NCBI GenBank assembly: GCA_025201375.1
Contig: JAIWZP010000021.1
Span: forward strand, 248,001-312,000
Source: Gongronella butleri
Taxonomy: Eukaryota > Mucoromycota > Mucoromycetes > Mucorales > Cunninghamellaceae
Reading direction: 5' to 3'
DNA length: 64,000 nt
Below the pieces are notes generated by a model. The model did no database searches and was not told where the DNA came from. It worked only from the letters and a program-made list of their open reading frames with translations. Positions 10,716 through 21,353 of the stretch are shown here, in pieces; position 1 is the stretch's first letter, and every line of letters begins with the position of its first letter. The position numbers and the translations under genes are program-made.

Positions 10716-11289
10716 GGAAGAGGAATATAAAAAAATAGAGGGGAAAAAAGTAGCAGAGAATAGAAGAAAAGACAAAGAATTTTGAAAAAAATCGTCGCTT
10801 TTTTTTTTTTTTAAAATACGAAAGCCGGCGAGGGGAGACTGAGTCGAGAGACGGGCGGGGGGCAGGCGAGCGCGGGCAAATAGGCAAAGGGGAGAAAAAT
10901 GGATGTATTGACTTTGGGAACGCGGTCTAGTGGCTAGTTTTTGCAAATAGATATATAAAAAGAAGAACAAGAAGGGGGACAAGAAAAGAAAAAACACTGA
11001 AACAGGGAAAAACAAGGAGGTGTGAATCGCCCAGGCATCTCTGTGTGTGAGTGTGTGCAACAACAAGAGATAAAGATGGCCTTTTTGGGTCACCTTGGCT
11101 CATTGGCTCGTCCAATCGCTCCAATTGGGAAATTGCGCGCCCCATTCGCGCGGCTCTGTGCATGAATTCTGCATTGCACACGTCCGTTTGCGCGCCGAGG
11201 CATCTTGTTTTTGCCCCCCGCGCATGTTTTTTTTATGGATGAGGTGGAACGATTTATTATAAAAAAAAAAAAAGAGAGAGGGGGGGGAA
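10716..11289. other. Intergenic region, casein kinase promoter
   Basis: 5' side of the casein kinase gene on the minus strand and 3' side of the aspartic protease. It is rich in A/G on the plus strand (T/C on the coding strand), a common fungal promoter trait. No gene supported. Confidence 0.5.
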
Positions 11290-12918
11290 TCACGCGTCTT
11301 CCCTAGATCCGTCGTCGGTTCCTGGGAATCGGTCGTCAAAGGGGTAATTCATAGGCGGGTAGCCAGCATCGTAACCTTGGTACATGTCGTACGGCTGGTC
11401 AAACTCGACCTGCGGGTAATAATACTCATTGTTTGTGGGCGGTGGCGCATAATAAGGCTGCTGGTCGACGAATTGCTCGTTTTGGGCGCCTTCCTCTGGT
11501 TCTGGTGCTGGGTCAGGCTCGGATTGCTCTGGGTAATCGATATGGTCTTCTTCCTGGCGCGCTTGGGCAAAGCCAATTCGGTTCTGTTCAATATCAAACA
11601 CCGTGTACACGGACGCCAGGAAGGCGCCACCCACGATCCACGGGTCATTGGCCGTCACCGTTGACGTGATGCCCGACACGCACAATTTGCTCCGCGTGGA
11701 CAGCGGGCCCAGATTGCAATTCTTGCTGTCAATCTCAAACATATGATTGCCAATCATCAAATGCAGCTTGAATTTCAGGCTGCAAGGGTAAAAGAACTTG
11801 TTATTCTTGCGCACATGGCCAGGCACCTGCGAAAACAGCGTCATTGCAGATCGAGCATCCATGTTGATCATCGTAGAGCCTAAAAATCATGCAAAATTGA
11901 GTTATTTCCACTTTTTTTTTTTTTTTTTGTCGCGTCGTGCTCTTTCCAATTGCTTTTTATTTTGTCGCGTCGCACTCTTATCAATTGGCGTCGCGTCGCG
12001 TTCTTTCAAATCCTTTCAATTTTTTTTTTTTTTACCAGTGTCGATGATCATTTCCTTGTTATAGGCAATGCGCCTGCCGTTGAGTGTCATGGTTTGGAGG
12101 CGTGTCTGCCAGAACTGGTTACTTGTGAGTGGGACGTACACGATGCTCTCTGGCTCAATGGTGGGGCTGATGCCACCGAGTGTCAATTCGCCCTTGTGGC
12201 CGGGTTGCAGGCTGAGATGAACGGAAAACATGCGATGTGAGACCTGGCCTTGTTTGAAAAGGGTATCCATGATGGGCGTGGAATTGGTCTTTGAGAGTGC
12301 CGAGGTACCGAGGCCAATGAGGCCATCGGGTGCGAACAATTCCTTGTCGAGACCGGGCGAATAGTAATTGGCAATGCCGACGACCTGATTGTGCGCCACC
12401 ATGGACCCAATGGTGACGGTCTCGGTGTATACATCGCCGCGTGCCTCGGTCTTGTCGGCAAACTTGATATCGAATACGCGGTCTTGAGGCCGAGCCGATT
12501 TTGATTGTTTGACGTCAAATGTCCTATGTCTACCGCAATGCCCAGGACACCGGCTGCCTCCAATGAATAGATCCGCCGATCCCGTGTCCACATCGACTGT
12601 GAATGGCCTTGGCGGCGTGCCTATGTAGAGGGTTGTGTACCAAAGCACGCCATTGTCGTCCATTAGCGGCAACGTCGTCGAATGTCCACCACCGTGTCGA
12701 TTGCTGCCGCCTCGACCGCGCCCACCACCGCCACGCTTGGCATGCTGTCGCGCCAACGATGCGTCTTCGCCTTGAATGTTCGCCAATGCCACGGATTTCC
12801 GTCCAATGGGGCTGTTGTACGCCGTCAATGGCAACGAGATCACACCGCCGTCCTTTGCAGCGTCCACCATCCATGAAAATGACACACAACATCCTGCAAG
12901 AATGAGATAGAAATACAT
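11290..12918 (-). CDS. Secreted pepsin-family aspartic protease
   Basis: A1-family aspartic endopeptidase of 490 residues from two exons on the minus strand: 12918-12036 and 11879-11290. Residues 1-21 form a signal peptide (MYFYLILAGCC core). A propeptide follows and contains the dibasic site KR at 61-62, a probable Kex2 cut, then a Gly/Arg-rich stretch. The first catalytic motif is DTGSAD (Asp111); the second, IIDTGST (Asp293), is split by the intron in the Gly codon. GLIGLGTSALS and WIVGGAFLASVYTVFD fit the family. A Cys pair at 124/128 fits the usual first disulfide. The C-terminus (about 110 residues) is acidic and rich in Pro, Tyr, Gln and Asp, with no hydrophobic GPI signal. Substrate specificity cannot be judged. 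Confidence 0.93.
11929..12020. repeat. Imperfect tandem repeat in the protease intron
   Basis: Three units of about 30 bp, each starting with GTCGCGTCG followed by a CTCTT-type stretch and CAATT. They fill most of the intron 11880-12035. Confidence 0.65.
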
Positions 12919-14518
12919 GACGCGCTACTTTTTAATTTCTTTTGAAAGCAAGTGACAATGGCACGTTAAACAAAAAGGAAACAAAGAAAAAACGACAAAA
13001 AAAACGACAGAAAACGAACGAAAAGAGCAAAAAAGAACGTAATGGATCGATGTTCCATCCTTTTTGTTCAATGTCTCCTCTTATTGATGACAGCCCTCCC
13101 TGTACCAAGGATCGAGATGCCCCCTCTTCCTCTACACTCCTTTTTCTTTCCACAAGCGAAAAAGAAAGTTCACGAGATCGCAAATCCAAAAGACATATTG
13201 CTCCCTTTTTTTCCCTTACTTTCCTTTTGCGCGAGCAAATGAATCAACGGGGTAATTAGCCATCCTCACGAAAAAATGGGCGTGAAAGGATGACCGCGAA
13301 AATCCAACCCGCTCAAAAAAAAAAAAAAAAAACAGCAACAGAAAAAAAGTAAAATCGACGAGGATTTGACCCCCTGGCGACCAGGGAGGGAGCTCCGGTG
13401 ATTGTCGCTTCTTCTCTTGCTAGCCACCATGGTGTATGATTGACAGAGATTGTCGTTTGATTTGTATTTGTTGCAGAAATGAGACACTTTATGTCAAAAT
13501 GTTATTTCTGCAAACAATTTTCAATTCTGTTTTCAATAAAGCTTCCTGAACAAGATCATAATTAATCTGCAAGCAATCCGATGCAGCCAGCGACAAAAAG
13601 GGCTGTTATTGTCGCGTGGAAATTGAAAAAAAAAAAGGGAGACGTTTCTCATGGTGCGCTCCCTTTTTGCAGCCGCCTCCCTCATCCGCACTGATTTGGC
13701 GGGTTTTTCTATGGGGAAGGGAGGCCACCATGGAGCGAATTTAATGCAAATGAGATGAAATTGACGCGTCGTGAGCCTTGGGACGCGTCGTGACTCGCCG
13801 CGCAAAATGCGCGCGCGCGCCGCGACATGACACCATTTAGTTTTAATTTACGTCAATGGCGGCATGGTGGCACACAATTAAACATGAGACAGGGCATCTT
13901 TTTTTTGGTTGCCTCACTGCTCCCCTTTTTGTGAAACAATAAAGTGGTGTGGCGATCCAAATGGGCCTGGCCGGCCGAAAAAAAAAAAAAAAAATGGCCC
14001 GCCATCAACCATCTCCTAGTGTGTCACCTCAAATGTCCACACCCCGCCCATGCGCTTTTTTTTTTTGCGCGCTTTGGAGCTTCCGGGTCCTTCCATGGGA
14101 GTCAATTGGCAATTTTTTTTTATTTTCAATCGCAAACTCATGGAAATGTTGCTTTTTATTCCCATGAAAAAGAAGAAAATGACTTGGACAAGGGGAGAGA
14201 GGAAGCGAAGAGAAAGAGAGGGAAGAAAATGGTTTTTCGTTTAGAAAGGGGGAACAATCAGGAGGGGGGGATACTCATTGGTTAGACGGGGCAGGAAAAA
14301 GGGGGAGGAAAGATGCTTGCAATGGAGTGAGAAAGGAGGGGTGGAAAGAGCGAGCCAATCAGATTTATTTCTAAAGAAAGGAAACAATAAACAGGGCGTG
14401 AGTGAAAAAAAAAACATTGTTGGGTTGCTTAGCCTTTGCCATGGGCGTAGATTGGCCAATCAGCGGCTGCATCGCATCTGTGACGCGGGAGTCGCCGCTT
14501 TTTTTTTTTTTTTCTTTC
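12919..14518. other. Gene-free spacer, 1.6 kb
   Basis: Upstream of the protease and downstream of the HMG gene. It holds A/T homopolymers near 13314, 13625, 13979, 14110 and 14405, and ACGCGTCGTGA words at 13766 and 13783. Small ORFs are low-complexity. No gene or RNA is recognised. Confidence 0.5.
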
Positions 14519-15047
14519 TTATGGGCTTACGCTGTAGGCGGCCTTCTCAGCTTCATATCGAGCCTTGTCCTTCTCAGCCTTCTGGACGTAGGGCTAAACA
14601 ACCACCACACGACGGAGACGTAAAAAAAAAAAAAGCGCATCTGTTAGCAAGGCAACAATCTTTTTCCCTTTTTTCCCTTCCCTTTCCCATCCTTACCTTC
14701 TTGTCAGCCTCAGACATGGCACCCCACTTTTCGCCAAGAATCTTGCCAATTTGGCCTACGATCACAAAAAAAAAAAAAAACAAGGATGAGCAAACGACGG
14801 GGCGGCGGCTCATTGTTGTTTTTTTCATTGACCCGCGTCAAACGCGCGCCAGGACGACGCTGGACGCGATTTCCACGGGTCTGCACGCGTCATTAGGCTT
14901 ACCAAAGGAGACGTTGGGGTTCTCAGCCTTGACTTGCTCGCGCTTGTCCTGGGAGAAGAACATGTAGGCGGAAAGGCCACGCTTGGGGGCATTGGGGTCC
15001 TTCTTGGATCGCTTGGAGACCTTGTCTTTCTTAGTGTCCTTGGGCAT
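14519..15047 (-). CDS. NHP6: NHP6-type HMG-box chromatin protein
   Basis: Small abundant non-histone chromatin protein that bends DNA and assists nucleosome remodelling and FACT. Three exons on the minus strand: 15047-14903, 14755-14697, 14593-14519, giving 92 residues. A basic N-terminus ([19 protein letters not shown]) leads into one HMG box: [20 protein letters not shown], then [19 protein letters not shown] and [20 protein letters not shown]. Length and order match NHP6A/B. The end is uncertain: the frame stops after AAYSVSP, but a GTAAGC donor lies at AAYS and an acceptor at about 14479 would give a different five-residue end. Confidence 0.92.
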
Positions 15048-15664
15048 GCTATGGAGGAGAACGCGTTAGCCATCGATCCACTGTTCCTCTTCTCTATGCC
15101 CACGCTTAATCCTTTTTTTATGACAGTGCTTACGTTGATAACAATTATGAAAAAAAGTAAAAAGAAAAAGGGAAAAGAGAAGCGAAAGCACCCTCAGCGC
15201 AAAAAAGCCCCGTGTTATCTGTGGGCCGCAAAGAGAATGCGTGGGCCCGCCGCAAGGGACAAATGAGAGTGGGCGAAGCCCCGCCCAAATTTTTTTTTTT
15301 CACCAATTTTTTTTTTTTTTTTTTTCACTGGGCACGCGCTCCGCCCGCGTGGTTTCGCCCTCAAGCTCTGTTTTTTTTTTCTTAAGCGCGTTTTTTTTCC
15401 TTGGCCTTGCCATGGCAGCCAATCAGCGGTCATGGACGTCCATTGACACTCCGACACAACAGGCCTTTTTTTCGCCATTGCCCCACCCCTCTAATATTTC
15501 CGCTCTTGGACGACACAGTGGGAGCCAAAACAAACGCTAATGCAAAAAAAAAAAAAAAGGGAGGGTGATGGATGCTTGTTTGTATTTGAGAAAAAAAAAA
15601 AAAAGGGAATGCAGTCTATGATTTACAAGGAAAAAAAGAAAAAAAATGATAAAAAGAAGCGGGA
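15048..15664. other. Intergenic spacer, NHP6 promoter
   Basis: Region upstream of NHP6 (minus strand) and downstream of the seryl-tRNA synthetase. It has A/T runs and a CCAATCAGCGG word at 15419. No gene supported. Confidence 0.5.
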
Positions 15665-17258
15665 CTAGATGATGTTTGGTTCGCCTGGGATCCATTTTCG
15701 CAGACACGGCGGGATGTGGACGGAGCCGTCTTGCTGCTGGTGTGTTTCAAGGAGGGCAATGAGGATGCGTGGGATGGCCATGGCGGTGCCATTGAGCGTG
15801 TGGCAATAATGGACCCATTTTTCCTTTTCTTGCCAGGGGACGCGCACATCCTTGTTGCCTGCTTGGTCCTTGAATTGGGTCTCGAGGTAGCGGATGGCCA
15901 GGCGGCGCGCTTGGTAGTCTGTGCAGCTGCTGGTAGAGGAGATCTCGCCCCAATCATTCTTGCCGGGCATCCACGCCTCCATGTCATACTTGCGATATGC
16001 ACTGGCGCCCAATTCTTCCGTTGGCATGTCCAGCACCCTACCCAAAAAAAAATGCACACACACACACACACACAAAAACAAAAAATGAAGGAGGCACAGC
16101 AACACACGATCAGTTTTCATGCCACGCACACACACAAGGACAATTCAAAAAAAAAAAAAAAACTTACCTGTAGCATAATCCTAGTTCTTGGAACAGGTTC
16201 TCCTGAAGCACGAGGAATTCGTCGAGGACGCGTTGACTCTGGTCGGGTGTGGTGACGGCAAACAATTCGACTTTGGAGAATTGGTGGACGCGGTACAGTC
16301 CGCGTTCCTGGGCAGAGCCGTGGCCGGCCTCGGCGCGGAACGCGTGGCCAAACCCGACGATTTTCTTTGGCAATGCGTCTTCATCGAGCAATTGATCGGC
16401 AAACAAGCCTGCGAGGGGGATTTCTGCGGTGCCAGCGAGACACAAGGGTGGAGCGGACGCGTCCATGGATGGCGTAGTGACGGAATAGATTTGAGACGCT
16501 TCATGTTGTCTTGGCTGGAAGCCGCAGCCATAGGCGATGGAGGCGCGGACAACGTCGGGGGGCAAAACGGGCGAAAATCCGTGTTTGTGTGCTTGTTGCA
16601 TGGCGTACTGGACCAAGGCCAATTCGAGCCATGCACCCTGATTCTTGAGGTAGTACCATTTGGACCCGCTCACCTTGGCCGCTTGCTCGAATTCCACCAT
16701 GTCGCGTGCTTCGCAGAGCGCCAAATGGTCTTTTGTGTGTTCCGTCGGTTTTTGCGGCTCGCCCACGACGCGTACAATGCGCGCCTTTGTCTCGTCGCCA
16801 ATGGGCACGCTTGCATGGGTATCGTTGGGGATCAGCAATGCCTCCGTCTCCAATTGCTTTTTCAAAACATCCAATTGCGCAGTGCCCTCCTTGAGCCGCT
16901 CCTTCCAATGCTTGGCCTGCTCAATTCGCGCCTGTCGCTCCTCTTTGCTGCTGGCCGTGCGAATCGACACATTCACCGCGTCGCGGTCCGCGCCCCATTG
17001 CCCCAGCTCGCGTTCCAAGGCCTGCACCTTGTCGTACAAGTCGGCCACGCGGAAAATGCCGCCACTGTCGTAATTGCGCTGCTTCATGTTCGTGGCGATC
17101 GTCTCCTTGTTGCTCACAAGCCGCTCATAGTCCAGTGCCACGGGAATCCGGTGAATATCCTTCGTCGGGTCGTATAAAGCAGCTCGTGTCGATGACAGCC
17201 ACCTTTTGCACCCAGTTCTTCCGTAGAAACACCGTCCACGCGTCGCGAGCCCAAGCAT
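15665..17258 (-). CDS. Seryl-tRNA synthetase, probably mitochondrial
   Basis: Class II synthetase charging tRNA-Ser, 487 residues from two exons on the minus strand: 17258-16168 and 16037-15665. The N-terminus (MLGLATRGRCFYGRTGCKRW) is basic and free of acidic residues, fitting a mitochondrial presequence. A coiled-coil tRNA-binding arm follows at about residues 75-145. The catalytic domain shows the serine-site TAEIPLAG, motif 2 FRAEAGHGSAQERGLYRVHQF-like sequence (Arg-x-Glu) and motif 3 LNGTAMAIPRILIALLE. SSTSSCTDYQARRLAIRY fits the family's active-site strand. A (CA)n microsatellite of about 20 bp lies in the intron near 16055-16074. The cytosolic enzyme normally lacks such a presequence, so a mitochondrial role is inferred. 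Confidence 0.92.
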
Positions 17259-19672
17259 GTCGGCAAGAAAATAAAGAAATTCGAAAGAAAAAAGAGGTGT
17301 ACCAGGGCCATGATCCCAAAAAAATGGCCTGAGGGGGAGTTAAAACCCCGCATTTTCACGCTCCGCCCTCAAATCATACCCCGATTTTCTTGGTGAATTT
17401 GCCGAGAGCGTGCCCCTCTTTCTACTTCTAGCTCTAAAAGCGCAGCAACGCCGCGCAAAAACACGTGTCAGCTATAAAAGTGGCCGATTTTGTCTTTTTT
17501 GCAATTTGCGTCCACGTCCTATGATGCAATTCGGTCGGCCGTGAACAGCATTGGACACATCTCCCCTGGAGCTACCACTTTGTTGCTTCCAGCTTAGCCG
17601 TCACGATGCTCTGGGGAGCGCCACGCGCCATTCAAAAATTAGCCATGTCGAGCCTCCAGAACCAAATTTGAAAATCCAGGTTGCCAGATCCGCGCCAGAT
17701 TTCCACATAAGATGAAGTACGTGGAGAAACCACGAAAAAAGAAAAAAAGGAGCGCGATCGATTTGTTTATTGGAGAGCAATGTGCGATTTTGGTCTAAAC
17801 TCCAAAGTCAAATGACGCGGGAAAAACGCGCCAATCAAGCCGCGCTGACGCGTCTACTAGCAAGAGAGACGCTAGATGCATCTATTTGATTAGCAAAAGA
17901 CGCGTGAAAATTGACGGCTGCCGCGGTTTATCACGCGTCGAAAATTATATATGATTTTGAAACCGTATCCATTCTGCCAACTCTCCACTTTTTTTCATCG
18001 ATCACCGGTGTCCACGCATGCTTCCAGTTGCGCTCTTTCCGATGAAATTATTTTCAAGGCGCTGCGGCCAACCTTCGTTGACTTTTACTTGGGGTGAAAA
18101 ATCGCACCTTTTCTTGATTTACGCGGAGACTAATCGATGAGCCCCTGTTTTTTATCGAGTTCTCATCGGTTATTGGAGTGTGCATACCATGTGGTTGAAT
18201 GGCGTGGCGATCTGAGGAGTTAAATTTTACCATTTTCCGAGGATCGACTGTACCCCTTGGAAAATTCGTGTTTTTCAAGCGTCGTCATTGCGCGCCATCC
18301 AGAGGTCGCTTCGCCGCGTGGGTGAGCTCATTTGAACGGCAAGGCGTGGCCTTACTTGGTCAATGAATCGCTGGCTCTTTTTGATTGGAACCTCGGCGCC
18401 ATGCGATCGAAAAATAATAAAAACGCGCAAATCACGATATTCTGCACAGCCACCTCCCTCGATGCTCATTTTATTACACCGAAGGGAGCGAATAAGCAAT
18501 CAAAATGGTTCCAAATTTCATGTGCAAGAAGGTTGGTCAGTTTTGAAGCAATGCCGTCAAAATAGGATTTTTTTGCAAATGTTTATAGCAGCTCGCAAAA
18601 ATATGGTGCTGCGGGTGCCTCGAAACGCGGTCCAACGTGAATTGGCGGAGCTAGGCCAGGTGTACGAGACTTCATTTGATGATTGCCATGCGTCGTAAAA
18701 GCGTGCCACCAGCAAAGCAACATTTCGTCCTGCCGAGCCCTTGGGTCAAAAATACAAAAAGCGAGACTTCATAGTGACATATTATTTGCACATATGAAAT
18801 TCACGCCGGAAACTACAAAAATTGACCAGACAAGCGTGATTCATCTGGTCGTTGACGAGCAATGAGCGTCTTTTAATCGTGATTTTTGAAAATGGTGCTT
18901 GCGTGTCATCCAATGGGCCGCAGCAACTACTGATTCGAACGAGTAACTTTGCAAATGACACATGAGAGGAGCGGCTTTTCTTTCAAATTATCAAGTTTTT
19001 GTTAAACGACTCGAAAGGGACTCGAAAACGATTCGAAAAGGACTCGAAATGGATTCGAAATGGATTCGAAATGGATTCGAAATGGATTCGAAATGGATTC
19101 GAAATGGATTCGAAATGGATTCGAAATTGATCCGAAATGGATTCGCAAGGGACTCGAAAGAAACTCGAAAGACTCGAAAGACTAGAAAAGAACTCGAAAG
19201 GCTTGAAAGGGACTCGAGAGGGACTCGAGAGGGACTCGAAAAGAACTCAAATGACTCGAAAACGACGAAATCACTTTTTGATCTGCCATCACCCTCACCA
19301 CTCATCCTTTTATTTCACAGCAAGCGCCTAACAGATGCCGAAGACACGTGTAGCAAAGCTTTGAATCGTAGCAGTTCAAATTGACACGAGATTTCGACTG
19401 ATGCAGCGCGTGTGACGTCATTGATCGAATTTTCTTGCCCGAGTCGGATGCAAACGACGCTGGGACCAACATTTGGGTGGTGTGCATGGATGGTGACAGG
19501 GAAAATTTGGAGCCAGGCGACAATTCGCCCTTTTTCTCTTATTTTTTTCTCCCAATTCCTTTTCTTTGAAGTTCTTTCTCTCTCAATTGTTGTTGTTGTT
19601 TTTTTTTTTTTTTTTTTACACAAATCATCTATTTTAATTTTATTTTTTTCAAGGGAATTAGCGCGGGCAGAT
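17259..19672. other. Gene-free AT-rich spacer, 2.4 kb
   Basis: Between the synthetase start and the phosphoglycerate mutase stop. Several ACGCGTC words occur at 17849-17940. Small ORFs at 18054-18870 have no recognisable family or splice structure. The minisatellite at 19006-19270 is the only clear element. Confidence 0.5.
19006..19270. repeat. Minisatellite with 11-bp unit
   Basis: Core unit ATGGATTCGAA repeats seven times exactly at 19049-19125. Diverged units related to GGGACTCGAAA extend on both sides. Since 11 bp is not a multiple of three and no frame contains a stop, the array stays open in several frames on both strands and translates as period-11 peptides such as EMDSKWIRNGF. Confidence 0.92.
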
Positions 19673-21353
19673 CTATTCCTTGAGCAAGCTCTTGCCGGTC
19701 ATCTCCTTGGGGACGTCGATGCCCATGACGCGCAAGACGGTGGGGGCGACATCGCACAATGCGCCCTCTGCGGCATCGATGTAGGCGTGCTTGGGGGCAT
19801 TGGCCATGACAAAGGGCACGGGGTTGCACGTGTGAGCGGTGTGTGGTGTGGAGAAATCGTCGGAGAGCATCTTCTCGGCATTGCCGTGGTCAGCGGTGAC
19901 GAAGAGGATGTAGCCGTGCTGCTTGCAGGCGTCGAGGATGGTGCCAATGGCGGCGTCGGTGGCTTCGACACCCTTGATGGCAGCATCGTACACGCCCGTG
20001 TGGCCGACCATGTCGGGGGGAGCGAAATTGCACATGACAAAGGGATACTTGTCGGTGGCAATGGCCTTGGCAACGGCATCGGCGACGGCCTGCGCGCTCA
20101 TCTCGGGTTGCAAATCATAAGTAGCGACCTTTGGCGAGGGGACCAATTCACGTTCTTCCTTGTCGAATTGAGCCTCGGAACCGCCATTGAAGAAGAAGGT
20201 AACGTGGGCATACTTCTCGGTCTCAGCAATGTGCATTTGGGGAATGTCATTCTTGGCAAGCCATTCAGCAAGCACATTGTCCATTTCTTGTGGGGGGAAC
20301 GCGGTCTTGAAGGTGAAATCCGACTTGTACTGGGTCATGGTGAAGATTTCAATGTTCTCGGGGATGTCGCCCTTGCACGCGGAGGGGGTCACACCCAATG
20401 CTTGGTTGATCTCGCGCATGCGGTCCGAACGGAAATTGAAAAAGAAGAGCGTGTCGTCCTTTTGAAGCGTGCCTTGCTTGTCGACAATGATGGGCTTGAG
20501 GAATTCGTCCGTCTCATTAGCCTCATAACGCGCCTCAATGGTCTTGATCACATCCTCGGATTCTTCACCCTTGCCGGCCGTCAACGCGTCAAACGCCAAT
20601 TGCACGCGATCCCAGCGCTTATCACGGTCCATCGCATAGTAACGACCCGTCACAGACGCGATCTTGCCATAACCAATCTCTTGGATCGTGTCCTGGAGCT
20701 TGGAAATGTACTTGACGATCGATTTGGGCGACGTGTCACGGCCATCGCCAAAGCAGTGGATATACGTCTCGGGCACACCCGCCTCCTTGGCCGCCTTGAG
20801 CAGCGAGATCAGGTGGTCAATGTGCGAGTGCACACCGCCATCCGACAACAAACCCAAAAAGTGCAAACGGCCATTGCCCTTGCAAGCACGCTCAAACGCG
20901 CCCTTGATATTCTCAACTTGGCCAAATTCGTTCTTTTCCATTGTCAGGTCAATGCGCACAATGTCCTAAAAAAAAAAAGAGCATGAGACGCCACCCAACA
21001 AAGAGCCAAAGACACCCCCCAACACGCTTTTTTTTTTTTTTTGTTTTCTGCCTTTTTTCGCTTTTTTCTGTATTTTTTACCTGGTACACCACGCGACCAG
21101 CGCCAATATTCAAGTGGCCGACCTCAGAGTTACCCATGAGGCCATCAGGAAGGCCGACGGCACGGCCGTGCGCGGCAATATCGACGTAGGCGTCATCCTT
21201 CTCCATAGCGTCCATAACGGGCGTCTGCGCGTTGCGGATAGCGTCGCCCTTGGGGTCCTTTTCGGTCGACACACCCCAGCCATCAATACAGATGAGACAC
21301 ACCTTCTCTTGAGCTTGCTGCTTTGTCTTGGGATTCTGTCCACCGCCAGGCAT
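19673..21353 (-). CDS. 2,3-bisphosphoglycerate-independent phosphoglycerate mutase
   Basis: Glycolytic and gluconeogenic enzyme converting 3- to 2-phosphoglycerate with a metal-dependent phosphoserine intermediate; cytosolic. Two exons on the minus strand: 21353-21081 and 20965-19673, giving 521 residues, a normal length. Metal and catalytic sites are visible: CIDGWG (Asp24), GNSEVGHLNIGAGR (Ser76 nucleophile), DGGVHSH, GDGRDTSP, FNFRSDRMRE, NFAPPDMVGHTG, TADHGNAEKM and the His in DFSTPHTAHTCNPVPF. An upstream in-frame ATG exists 12 codons earlier (21389), but 21353 gives the family-like N-terminus. It belongs to a different fold from the cofactor-dependent enzyme of budding yeast. Confidence 0.96.

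Noticed and set aside
16188..17177. 329-residue plus-strand ORF opposite seryl-tRNA synthetase
   Set aside because: It is the antisense shadow of a strongly conserved enzyme and has no family likeness of its own.
19049..19125. Heat-shock-element array in the minisatellite
   Set aside because: GAA and TTC units have the wrong spacing: TTCGAA has no gap and GAA to TTC is five bases, not two.
18962..19384. 140-residue ORF across the minisatellite
   Set aside because: It is a by-product of an 11-bp repeat that lacks stops in all frames; there is no start context, domain or intron signal.
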